The notes beneath the pieces were generated by a model. That model had not been told where the DNA came from, did no database searches, and saw nothing but the letters and a program-made list of their open reading frames with translations. DNA of 15,239 bases, from assembly GCA_045128175.1 (NCBI GenBank), contig JBGVRF010000149.1, positions 1 to 15,239 of the forward strand, in the 5' to 3' direction. This document shows, piece by piece, positions 5,552-12,755 of this stretch. Each line of letters begins with the position of its first letter. The first letter of the stretch is position 1. The translations under genes and the position numbers were made by a program. The stretch comes from Scatosoma sp045128175. Its GTDB lineage: Bacteria; Bacillota; Clostridia; Christensenellales; Borkfalkiaceae.

Positions 5552-6964
5552 TCATTGTTGCGCGATCTTCGAATCCGCCAATACGGGGGATTTCTCCGCA
5601 AAACGTTTTACCGATTCGACGGCGTTTAAGCAACGGCGTTTGGTTTTATAATGCTCGCCGAGACACAATAACTGTCCGTTTTTGTTCAAAAGCTTGTAGA
5701 TGTAATCGCCACGCTTGGTCAGTGACACGCGGAAGTTGCCTTCCTTGATGTTCGTTTTGTGCGTTTGGATCCCGTTTACCGCACCGATGTAGGTCGTGTA
5801 TTCTTCGCTGGAAAGCAGCTTTTCGCCGTTGTTTGCAAACAATTCGAAATAGAACAGCTGTTCGCCGTCTACGCCTTCGCGACAGGCAATGATCCATTTC
5901 CCGTTATACCCGTCGGGCAAAGGCGTGATATCGCCGTCGTCCTCTACGGGTACTTTGATGATGTAATCTTGAATGTTTTCGTCCACGATCGCGGTCTTAG
6001 CGAAACGCTTTGCTGATTCGATCGCACTTTCGCAACGCGCTCTTGTCGGATAATTTTCGCCCATGCAAAGCAAAAGGTTTTTTCCGCTGAGCAACTTGAA
6101 GATATAATCTCCCTTCTTGGACAACGTGATCTTGAAATTCCCACGCAGGATATTCGCTTTATGCGTTTCGATCCCGCGAAGTGCGCCGTTGTAGGATGTA
6201 TATTCTTCACTGGACAGCAGTTTTTCGCCGTTGGAGGCGTGCAGCTCGAAGAAATACATTTCTTCATCGGGCGCAGCCTTATCGTCGGTGACTACGCGAC
6301 AAATGACCCATTTCCCGCTGTATCTCGCCACTCTGTCCGTTTCGTCCTCCTCGTAAAAATCAATCTCGTTTTCAATGTCTTTCAATTCGTCCAGTAACAT
6401 GGTTCCCTCCTTGTTGGATATCTTTTTCTTTTTCGTGTTTTTTTTCGCGACAGCACTCTTTCCGGCTTCCGCGTTTTTTATGTTCGTATTTTTCGTTTGC
6501 GGTTCCGACTTCACCTTTTGCGTTCTCGGCGTCGGTTTTCGCTTCGTTTCGGAAGGGGGAGTGGGAGGTGTAGTCTCGATTTTTATCTCCTTCGACGTTG
6601 CCTCGTCGATCGGTTCCATCAGCCCGTCAATGGGTTGATCCAACGGATCGTTTTTTCTTTTCTTCGTTGTCTTTCCAGACTCCGTCTGCGGCACAGGACC
6701 GCCTCCCGTTTCAAAGCCCGTTTCACGCGTGCCAAGAATCCTTTCGTCCGTTGCCGCCATTGAGGTTTCCGTTGCCTTCGGTTCGGCGGAATCGCCTGTT
6801 TCCTTGATCTTCTCGTCGTGCGGCACCGTCGTGCGCTTGCCTTTCACGTAAAGAAAAAGGATCGCGGCGAGCGCGCAAAGCATAAGCAGCATCGATCCGA
6901 TCAACACCGCAGTCAATGCGGGGTTACTTTTACAATATTCTATCACTGCGTCGATAAATCCCAA
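5552..6964 (-). CDS. Membrane-anchored protein with four DUF1508 (YegP-like) units
   Basis: The 470-residue protein has one membrane segment (about 17-40) followed by KGKR, then a polar linker rich in Lys, Thr, Pro and Glu (about 45-190). The C-terminal half is two tandem blocks, 217-323 and 355-457. Each opens with GKWVI or GKWII, then a unit of the pattern YFFELHASNGEKLLSSEEYTSY...GIETHKANI, then a second unit GNFKITLSKKGDYIFKLL...CESAIESAKRFA. Each resembles a DUF1508/UPF0339 unit, giving four in all. DUF1508 proteins are small beta-alpha dimers of unknown function. Only one N-terminal segment is present and KGKR follows it, so the repeats are probably cytoplasmic; the other topology cannot be excluded. 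Translation starts at TTG with AAGGAGAA 6 nt upstream. Promoter at 7083-7111, terminator at 5502-5531. Confidence 0.85.
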   Translation of the reverse strand: MGFIDAVIEYCKSNPALTAVLIGSMLLMLCALAAILFLYVKGKRTTVPHDEKIKETGDSAEPKATETSMAATDERILGTRETGFETGGGPVPQTESGKTTKKRKNDPLDQPIDGLMEPIDEATSKEIKIETTPPTPPSETKRKPTPRTQKVKSEPQTKNTNIKNAEAGKSAVAKKNTKKKKISNKEGTMLLDELKDIENEIDFYEEDETDRVARYSGKWVICRVVTDDKAAPDEEMYFFELHASNGEKLLSSEEYTSYNGALRGIETHKANILRGNFKITLSKKGDYIFKLLSGKNLLLCMGENYPTRARCESAIESAKRFAKTAIVDENIQDYIIKVPVEDDGDITPLPDGYNGKWIIACREGVDGEQLFYFELFANNGEKLLSSEEYTTYIGAVNGIQTHKTNIKEGNFRVSLTKRGDYIYKLLNKNGQLLCLGEHYKTKRRCLNAVESVKRFAEKSPVLADSKIAQQ

Positions 6965-6970
6965 GACAGT

Positions 6971-6978
6971 TTCTCCTT
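6971..6978 (-). promoter_or_regulatory. Ribosome binding site supporting a TTG start
   Basis: On the minus strand AAGGAGAA lies 6 nt before the TTG at 6964-6962. The first in-frame ATGs lie inside the membrane segment, so the TTG start is well supported. Confidence 0.8.
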
Positions 6979-7082
6979 CGTTCTTTTCAGCTTTCCCGTC
7001 GGTCGCTTTCCGCCCGAAAAAAGTATGTAAAAAAGTGAACTTTTTTTACCTGAAAACGCAACCCTGGGTTCGCTCTATTACT

Positions 7083-7111
7083 ATTTTAATATAAAATCAC
7101 AAAAAAGTCAA
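7083..7111 (-). promoter_or_regulatory. Sigma-A promoter of the DUF1508 gene
   Basis: Minus strand: -35 TTGACT (7111-7106), 17-bp spacer, -10 TAAAAT (7088-7083). The start would be near 7076, giving a leader of about 110 nt. That leader contains two near-palindromes, AACCC-T-GGGTT (7060-7070) and an A/T-rich one at 7027-7049. Confidence 0.75.
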
Positions 7112-7150
7112 TATCTTAGAAAAAAATTTTTTAAGGTTTTTTCAAAAAAA

Positions 7151-7179
7151 TTGACATTCTTATAAAAAAATAGTAAAAT
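7151..7179 (+). promoter_or_regulatory. Sigma-A promoter of the flavoprotein pair, placing transcription start at the start codon
   Basis: -35 TTGACA (7151-7156), 17-bp spacer, -10 TAAAAT (7174-7179). The ATG of the downstream gene begins at 7186, exactly the distance at which transcription usually starts, so the mRNA should have essentially no leader. The promoter is divergent from the one at 7083-7111, with 39 bp of A/T tracts between the two -35 boxes. Confidence 0.8.
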
Positions 7180-7185
7180 GGACGT

Positions 7186-8442
7186 ATGGAACAGGTATTT
7201 ACAGCGATCATCGGCGGCGGCGCGGCGGGGCTTATCCTCGGTTGCACGTTGAACACGCAAAAGGGAAAAATTACCGTTTTCGAACGTGGCGAGCGTCTAG
7301 GCAGAAAACTCTCTGCGACGGGCAACGGGCAGGGCAACGTTACGCACGAGGGAGCGTTGCAAAACGCGTACTTTACTTTCTCCTCGAAAGCGGGGGCGAA
7401 ATACGCATACGACGCGCTTTTTGCATATGATAACGCCTCGTTTAAAGCATGGCTGGAGGAAAAGGGGTTGCTTTTGACAACGGATGCGAAAGGACGGGTG
7501 TATCCTGCGGGGCGGCAGGCTTCTGCGGTCACAGATGCGTTACGGTTTTTTGTGGCGGCGCGGGGCGTGGACGTGCGTTTGCGTTCGCGCGTCGTGGCGA
7601 TCGAGCGACGGAAAAACGTCTTTTTATTGACGGTGGAAACGCCTGATGACAAGCAGACGATCGAGGCGAAAAACGTCGTGTTCTGCGCGGGCGGAAAAGC
7701 GGCTAAAAATTTCGGAACGGACGGTTCGGCGTATACGCTGGCGCAGTCGTTGGGGCATACGGTCACCCCGTTGTATCCGTCTTTGGTGCAGTTGAAAACG
7801 GACGTGACGCATACGAAAACGCTGAAGGGGATCCGCGTCAACGACGGCGCTCTGACGGCGTACGTCGGGGGAGATAGGTATACCGAACGGGGAGATATCA
7901 TCTTTACCGATTACGGCGTTTCGGGCGACGCGGCGTTTCGCATTTCCGCCTTTCTTACGGGGCGTATGGGAGGGGAAAGGATAACCCTTTCGATCGATCT
8001 TTTGCCCGAATATACCGAGGAAAAAATTCGTGAGGTTTTACGGAAAAAGAAGAAGAATTTTCCCGATCAGCCGACGGGGGAATTGCTCGGCGGCATCGTC
8101 AACAACCAAATCGGCAGGGCGGTGATGAAACGCGCGGAAGGCGACGTAGACAAAGCTGCGGCACTTGTCAAGGCGTTTTCGTTGACGGTGACGGGCAGTT
8201 TGGGGTTTGATTACGCGCAGGTCACCAAAGGCGGGATCCCACTGGACGAAGTGGACGGCAATTTGCAGAGCTTGAAGGCAAGGGGCGTATATTTTGCGGG
8301 CGAGATGCTGGATGTTGACGGCGAATGCGGCGGTTACAATCTACAATGGGCGTATTCTTCGGCACGTACGGTCGCGGAGGCGATCAACGGAGCTCGGTCG
8401 CTCGAAACGTTTGAAACCAAGAAAACAAGGGGGCAGGTATGA
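7186..8442 (+). CDS. HI0933/YhiN-family FAD-dependent oxidoreductase
   Basis: The 418-residue flavoprotein opens with the dinucleotide-binding motif GGGAAG (10-15) and a ribose-binding Glu33. The family segment GRKLSATGNGQGNVT follows (39-53), and the C-terminal FAD motif GECGGYNLQWAYSSART ends the domain. Length is normal for the HI0933/YhiN (BaiN-like) group, predicted to oxidise or reduce unidentified small molecules. One oddity: most relatives read GNGRCN where this has GNGQGN, so the conserved Arg-Cys is replaced. The Rossmann motif lies so close to the N-terminus that the start cannot move much. No ribosome binding site precedes the ATG, consistent with a leaderless mRNA. Its end overlaps the next gene by 4 nt. 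Confidence 0.9.
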   Translation: MEQVFTAIIGGGAAGLILGCTLNTQKGKITVFERGERLGRKLSATGNGQGNVTHEGALQNAYFTFSSKAGAKYAYDALFAYDNASFKAWLEEKGLLLTTDAKGRVYPAGRQASAVTDALRFFVAARGVDVRLRSRVVAIERRKNVFLLTVETPDDKQTIEAKNVVFCAGGKAAKNFGTDGSAYTLAQSLGHTVTPLYPSLVQLKTDVTHTKTLKGIRVNDGALTAYVGGDRYTERGDIIFTDYGVSGDAAFRISAFLTGRMGGERITLSIDLLPEYTEEKIREVLRKKKKNFPDQPTGELLGGIVNNQIGRAVMKRAEGDVDKAAALVKAFSLTVTGSLGFDYAQVTKGGIPLDEVDGNLQSLKARGVYFAGEMLDVDGECGGYNLQWAYSSARTVAEAINGARSLETFETKKTRGQV

Positions 8443-9995
8443 GTATACGTACGTTTTCAGATATAAAATTGCCGATCGGAAAGGATGAAAAAGACCTGCT
8501 TGCCATCGTGGAAAAGAAGCTGGGAAAAAAGGCTGCATATTTCGAGATAAAGAAAAAATCCCTCGACGCGCGGGATAAAAATAACATTCGCTATATTTAT
8601 ACGGTAGATGCGTCTGCGCAACCGCAGAAAAAGAAGGAGCCGACGTTTGAACGCCTGTCCGCCGCGAAAAAGCCCGAAAAGCCCGTTCTCATTGTCGGAA
8701 GCGGTCCCGCGGGGCTGTTCTGTGCGGTACGGTTGCTCGATCACGGTATCACGCCCGTTCTTATTGAGCGCGGCGCGCCCGTAGAGGAGCGGGAAAAGAC
8801 CGTTCGTTCTTTTTTTGAAACGCGAATGTTGGACGTGAACACGAACGTGCAGTTCGGAGAAGGGGGCGCAGGTACTTTTTCGGACGGGAAGCTGAATACG
8901 CAAACGCACAGTCCGCTCAACCGCGAGGTGTTGCAGCTTTTCGTGCGTTTCGGCGCTCCGCAGGAAATATTATGGTTAAATAAGCCGCATATCGGCAGCG
9001 ATAATTTGAAAAAAGTAGTCGCGAATATCCGCCGACATATTTTGGAACAGGGCGGAAAGGTGTTGTTCCACACCCGTTTAGAGGATATCACAATTAAAAA
9101 CGGCGAGGTTTGCGAAGCAACGGTAACCGCTTCGGCTCCTGCTCGCGTAACGGAAAAAATGCCTGTATCGGCAATCGTTCTCGCCGTGGGGCACAGCGCA
9201 CGGGATACGTTTGAAATGCTTTTATCCCGCGGCGTGCCGATGCGGCAGAAAGACTTTGCGGTCGGCGTCCGTATCGAGCATCTGCAATCGAAAATCGGTT
9301 TCGCACAGTACGGTAAAGCGTTTTCGCAGCTTCCGGCGGCAGATTATAAGCTGGTTTCGCACGCTTGCGACCGCGCGGCGTTTACCTTCTGTATGTGTCC
9401 GGGCGGTTACGTTATGCCCGCGACGAGCGAAGAGAACGGGGTCGTCACGAACGGCATGAGTAATTTTGCTCGCGACGGTAAAAATGCCAACAGCGCATTG
9501 ATCGCGCAGGTCACCCGCGCAGACCTTGAGGACGATTCCCCCTTGGCAGGTATGCGTTTTCAGCGGAAATTGGAACGCGCCGCGTATTATGCGGGCGGCG
9601 GTACGTACGCCGCGCCCGTGCAGCTGGTCGGGGATTTTCTTGCTGATAAAGAAAGCATTGGATTCGGTGAGGTGTTGCCGACGTATGCGGCGGGAACGAC
9701 CTTTGTCGATCTTCGCGCAGTGTTTCCGAAAGAAATCGCGGGCGCTTTAAAGACCGCGATCACGGATATGGATAGACGACTGAAAGGCTTCGCCGTCTCG
9801 GACGCGATATTGACGGCGCCGGAGACCCGCACCAGCTCTCCCGTACGCATTGAACGCGACGAAACGTTGCAATCGATAGGCGTAAAGCATTTGTATCCTT
9901 GCGGTGAAGGCGCGGGGTATGCCGGCGGGATTACTTCTTCTGCTGTGGACGGATTACGTGTCGCTACGGCAATTTTTGCTTGTTTTGCTCATTAA
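8439..9995 (+). CDS. COG2509-type FAD-dependent dehydrogenase
   Basis: The 518-residue protein has an N-terminal domain of about 75 residues that is typical of COG2509 proteins. The FAD-binding motif GSGPAGL (87-93) with Glu110 follows. The segment FGEGGAGTFSDGKL (139-152) is a hallmark of this group, and the C-terminal FAD contact is GEGAGYAGG (489-497). The substrate is unknown. The ATG lies inside the stop region of the upstream gene (ATGA overlap) and has AAGGGGG at 8427-8433, so the two flavoproteins are translationally coupled and probably serve the same pathway. It ends with TAA at 9993-9995. The nearest terminator on this strand is 170 nt downstream. Confidence 0.9.
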   Translation: MSIRTFSDIKLPIGKDEKDLLAIVEKKLGKKAAYFEIKKKSLDARDKNNIRYIYTVDASAQPQKKKEPTFERLSAAKKPEKPVLIVGSGPAGLFCAVRLLDHGITPVLIERGAPVEEREKTVRSFFETRMLDVNTNVQFGEGGAGTFSDGKLNTQTHSPLNREVLQLFVRFGAPQEILWLNKPHIGSDNLKKVVANIRRHILEQGGKVLFHTRLEDITIKNGEVCEATVTASAPARVTEKMPVSAIVLAVGHSARDTFEMLLSRGVPMRQKDFAVGVRIEHLQSKIGFAQYGKAFSQLPAADYKLVSHACDRAAFTFCMCPGGYVMPATSEENGVVTNGMSNFARDGKNANSALIAQVTRADLEDDSPLAGMRFQRKLERAAYYAGGGTYAAPVQLVGDFLADKESIGFGEVLPTYAAGTTFVDLRAVFPKEIAGALKTAITDMDRRLKGFAVSDAILTAPETRTSSPVRIERDETLQSIGVKHLYPCGEGAGYAGGITSSAVDGLRVATAIFACFAH

Positions 9996-10166
9996 TTGTG
10001 AAAAATTATCTGTTTTCATTATTTTATCACTTAATTTTCACACGATTTTCACAATACAGGATTAAAATAGAAAGGTACAGAAGTAAAATTTTCCAAGCAA
10101 AAGATTATACGAAGTAAGGATGAAAGGGGACTATACTAAACTTTTTTCATATTCTCTCACTAAAGG

Positions 10167-10206
10167 TATACGGCTCGTGTCAAGCGCGGGCCGTATATCT
10201 GTTTTT
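10167..10206 (+). terminator. Intrinsic terminator downstream of the flavoprotein pair
   Basis: An 8-bp stem TATACGGC (10167-10174) / GCCGTATA (10190-10197) with a 15-nt loop is followed by TCTGTTTTTT. It probably ends the flavoprotein transcript, although it lies 170 nt past the last stop codon. Confidence 0.65.
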
Positions 10207-10283
10207 TGTTCGGAATCAATTTTTCTTTTTGTTATCAAACAGGAAGTTGAGGAGCTTTATTTTTTGCAGTGCAGGATTAAACT

Positions 10284-10309
10284 AAAAAGACCGTCCGTTG
10301 ACGGTCTTT
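10284..10309 (-). terminator. Intrinsic terminator of the M20 peptidase gene
   Basis: A perfect 10-bp stem AAAGACCGTC (10286-10295) / GACGGTCTTT (10300-10309) has a CGTT loop. On the minus strand the T-run starts in the stem and continues to 10284. It lies 17 nt past the stop codon at 10327. Confidence 0.85.
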
Positions 10310-10326
10310 CAATTTATAAAAACGAA

Positions 10327-11766
10327 TTACTTTTTATAATTGTAACGCAGGATAACGGTCGCGACGCGGATCTTATTGCCTTGAACCGCGGGTTTCTCAT
10401 CGACTACTTCATCGACTGCTTCTTTAACAGTTTCCGTGCAAAGAGCCTTCAACGCGTTATAATAGAGCTCGCTCATAAAACGGATACGATCGAAAGTGAT
10501 ATATTCGTTGGGCTGGTGGATGGTCGCTTCTTCGCCCTGCATTTCGGGGCCGAACGCGCAACCGCATTTCAACGCGCGCGCATACGTGCCGCCGCCGATC
10601 GCGATCGGCTTTGCATTTTCGCCCGTCGCTTCGTTGTATACCTGCATCAAAGTAGAGATCAGCGCTCCGTTCGGATCGTTGTAGAGGGGTGCCTGATAAT
10701 TATCGACAACGTATTCCACACCGTTGGCTTGAAGCACGTTTTCAACAGCTGTATTGTCCAACGTTGCAGGGAAACGGATATCCGTCGTGATCTTCAAAAC
10801 GCCGTTGGAAAAACTCGCAACGTCGGGTGACATCGTCAGCACGCCCGTCTCGTCTTCCAGAGCCTTCAAACCAAGCGTATCCGCGAACAGAATATCGTAC
10901 GCCTTTTTGCAGTCCTCGTTAAAGGTCGAGAAGAAATACAGCATCGCCTGCAACGCGTTTGCGCCCTTGTCGGGGGTGGAACCGTGCGCCGATTTTCCGC
11001 GTACGCGCAGGATATTCGTCGTGTTGTCGTAAGAGAAGGTCGTACCTTCGATCGGATTTTCGTAATATACCAGCTTTCCGCCCGCTTTTTTCGTCAAGAT
11101 CGCTTCGGCATAATCGCAGACCATGTTCGCGCGTTCACCCGCTTTCAACGCAGTCATCGGCGCGTCTGCGATAGGGAAAGAAGAGGTGAAATGGAAAATG
11201 CCCTTTTCCGCATAGATCGCGGGGAAATCCGCGTCCGGCGTAAAGCCCTCCTCGGGCATCTGCGCCACCTTGTTATAATGTTCGATACATCTCCAACCAC
11301 ATTCTTCATTGCAGCCGACGATCAGTTTGATCTTACGCGCGGGTATGAAACCTTCGTCTTTGAGTGCTTTCAAACAGTACAGACAAACGATTGCAGGTCC
11401 TTTGTCGTCCATGGCGCCGCGCCCCCAGATCTTCATGCCGCCCACACCGCCTTCGGACGGTTCGTCGTTGATCACGCCGCCGAAAGGGGGATAGTTCCAT
11501 CCGCTGCCCGCGGGTACGACGTCCAAGTGCGCAAGGATCGCAAATTCCTTGCCTTCGCCAAACACCACTTCCCCGACGTAGTTGTCGTAATTATGCGTTT
11601 CAAAACCCATCTCTTCCGCAAGTGAGAGGAAGAATTTCAGACATTCCGCCGCTTCCTCGCCGAACGGACAGCTTTCCGTCGCGGGTTTCATAGAAGAATC
11701 GAATTTCAAGATATCAACGGTAGAGTTGACGATCTCGTTAAAATATTTGTGCATCTCGTGTTCCAT
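10327..11766 (-). CDS. PepV-type M20 family metallopeptidase (dipeptidase)
   Basis: The 479-residue protein shows the di-zinc M20 set: AHLDVVP with His80 and Asp82, GRGAMDDKGP with the bridging Asp120, NEECG with general base Glu154 and metal ligand Glu155, FTPDADFP with Asp178, and IHQPNEY with His417. The lid/dimerisation domain lies between about 185 and 385. Length and the DDKGP motif match PepV dipeptidases (cytoplasmic, cleaving short peptides with an N-terminal aminoacyl residue) rather than ArgE or DapE. A tail of about 35 residues extends beyond the catalytic core. I start at the ATG at 11766, with AGGA 8 nt upstream, rather than the in-frame ATG 24 nt earlier, which has no ribosome binding site. 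The gene stands alone, with promoter 11869-11897 and terminator 10284-10309. Confidence 0.92.
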   Translation of the reverse strand: MEHEMHKYFNEIVNSTVDILKFDSSMKPATESCPFGEEAAECLKFFLSLAEEMGFETHNYDNYVGEVVFGEGKEFAILAHLDVVPAGSGWNYPPFGGVINDEPSEGGVGGMKIWGRGAMDDKGPAIVCLYCLKALKDEGFIPARKIKLIVGCNEECGWRCIEHYNKVAQMPEEGFTPDADFPAIYAEKGIFHFTSSFPIADAPMTALKAGERANMVCDYAEAILTKKAGGKLVYYENPIEGTTFSYDNTTNILRVRGKSAHGSTPDKGANALQAMLYFFSTFNEDCKKAYDILFADTLGLKALEDETGVLTMSPDVASFSNGVLKITTDIRFPATLDNTAVENVLQANGVEYVVDNYQAPLYNDPNGALISTLMQVYNEATGENAKPIAIGGGTYARALKCGCAFGPEMQGEEATIHQPNEYITFDRIRFMSELYYNALKALCTETVKEAVDEVVDEKPAVQGNKIRVATVILRYNYKK

Positions 11767-11774
11767 AACGTTTT

Positions 11775-11779
11775 TCCTA
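11775..11779 (-). promoter_or_regulatory. Ribosome binding site deciding the peptidase start
   Basis: On the minus strand TAGGA lies 8 nt before the ATG at 11766-11764. The alternative ATG at 11790 is preceded by CCGACAACCGCAATC, which has no Shine-Dalgarno match. Confidence 0.6.
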
Positions 11780-11868
11780 CCTTTGTTCATGATTGCGGTT
11801 GTCGGATAAGTCCGTCGTTTTTCCGCGAACAGTCAAAGAATGTTCCCGAATATATCCGTACACTATAT

Positions 11869-11897
11869 ATTATACACAATTTCACGGATTTCGTAAA
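11869..11897 (-). promoter_or_regulatory. Sigma-A promoter of the M20 peptidase gene
   Basis: Minus strand: -35 TTTACG (11897-11892), 17-bp spacer, perfect -10 TATAAT (11874-11869). The leader would be about 95 nt to the ATG at 11766. It is divergent from the radC promoter. Confidence 0.7.
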
Positions 11898-11958
11898 CAA
11901 AATAAGGGGGTATGTGCAAAAAAATAATTTTTTTTAAAGAGCGGATTGGATATACGCT

Positions 11959-11987
11959 TTGACATTTATATAAAAGTGTGTTAAAAT
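11959..11987 (+). promoter_or_regulatory. Sigma-A promoter of the radC/two-component operon
   Basis: -35 TTGACA (11959-11964), 17-bp spacer, -10 TAAAAT (11982-11987). The start would be near 11994, giving a leader of about 38 nt with AAAGGGGGG before the ATG at 12032. The region 11897-11959 between the two divergent -35 boxes contains long A and T tracts. Confidence 0.82.
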
Positions 11988-12031
11988 AATGAGGAATACA
12001 TAACCTTGACTGAGGAAAAGGGGGGCGTCTT

Positions 12032-12748
12032 ATGTCGGAGCATGACGGACACCGTTCGCGGATGATACAAAAATTGGACAGCGATACGCTGTTCGATCAT
12101 GAAATGTTGGAGGTGTTGCTCTTCGCGGCCGTTCCGCGCCGAAATACCAACGATCTGGCGCATCGCTTGCTTGCGGAATTCGGCTGTATCGAAAATATGT
12201 TTTCCGCCTCCACGGAACAGTTGAAACGGGTAGACGGCGTCGGCGATCAGGTCGCCGCTTTTCTATATACCGTCGGCTATTTTTATAAAAAGATGCAGGA
12301 TCGAAAACCGCAAGACTTCCCGAAAGAATACGGCTCGGAGTCGTTTATTCCTTTTGTCAAGCGCGAATACGCGGGATCCACGCGCGAACAACTTGACGTG
12401 TATCTGCTCGATCACGAAAGCCGCGTATATATGCGGCACAGCTTTTCGGGCGAAAGCATCTGCCACGTCGATTTGGAACCGGACGAATTGACGAAAGTGA
12501 TCGTAGACAATCGTCCTGCGGGCATCGTGTTGGTACATAACCACCCCTTCGGTGAAGCCAGCGCTTCCGAGGCGGACGATAAGACGACGAGACAGTGCCA
12601 ATTGGTGTGTAGTTTTCACAACGTTCTGCTTTGCGACCATATCATCTACGCGCCCGACGGCGTGTACAGTTACTATTTAAGTGGACGAATGAAGCTTATC
12701 AGCGAAAAATATTCCGTACAGACGATGTTGACAAAAGAGGAAAGATAA
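12032..12748 (+). CDS. radC: RadC-family JAMM-domain protein
   Basis: The 238-residue protein has the RadC layout: an N-terminal HRSRMIQKL segment, a helix-hairpin-helix around LKRVDGVGDQVAA (64-76), then a JAMM domain. The metal motif HNHPFGEASASEAD has His169, His171, Ser179 and Asp182 in the right spacing. The usual Ser after HNHP is Phe173 here, a departure from the typical HNHPSGDP. RadC was once thought to act in DNA repair; its real role is unresolved, and a protease or DNA-processing role is possible. The ATG has AAAGGGGGG 6 nt upstream. It is the first gene after a consensus promoter and is followed after only 7 nt by the histidine kinase, which is an unusual partner. Confidence 0.88.
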   Translation: MSEHDGHRSRMIQKLDSDTLFDHEMLEVLLFAAVPRRNTNDLAHRLLAEFGCIENMFSASTEQLKRVDGVGDQVAAFLYTVGYFYKKMQDRKPQDFPKEYGSESFIPFVKREYAGSTREQLDVYLLDHESRVYMRHSFSGESICHVDLEPDELTKVIVDNRPAGIVLVHNHPFGEASASEADDKTTRQCQLVCSFHNVLLCDHIIYAPDGVYSYYLSGRMKLISEKYSVQTMLTKEER

Positions 12749-12755
12749 GTGACCT

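Larger units (their letters stand above)
9996..10326. other. AT-rich intergenic region between convergent genes
   Basis: This stretch of 331 nt has no credible gene. It starts with a long-spaced inverted repeat, TTGTGAAAAAT (9996-10006) / ATTTTCACAA (10045-10054), with an extra TTTTCACAC at 10036. A TAAAAT at 10063-10068 has no good -35. A plus-strand terminator lies at 10167-10206 and a minus-strand one at 10284-10309. The frame running from 10120 into the antisense of the peptidase gene lacks a properly spaced ribosome binding site and is not called. Confidence 0.6.

Noticed and set aside
10057..10281. 10-mer CAGGATTAAA repeated at 10057 and 10272
   Set aside because: Short and AT-rich; two copies within this stretch are close to chance expectation.
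10120..10830. Plus-strand frame of 236 codons from the intergenic region into the peptidase antisense
   Set aside because: It crosses two terminators, AAGG lies directly against the ATG, and most of it is the shadow of the M20 gene.
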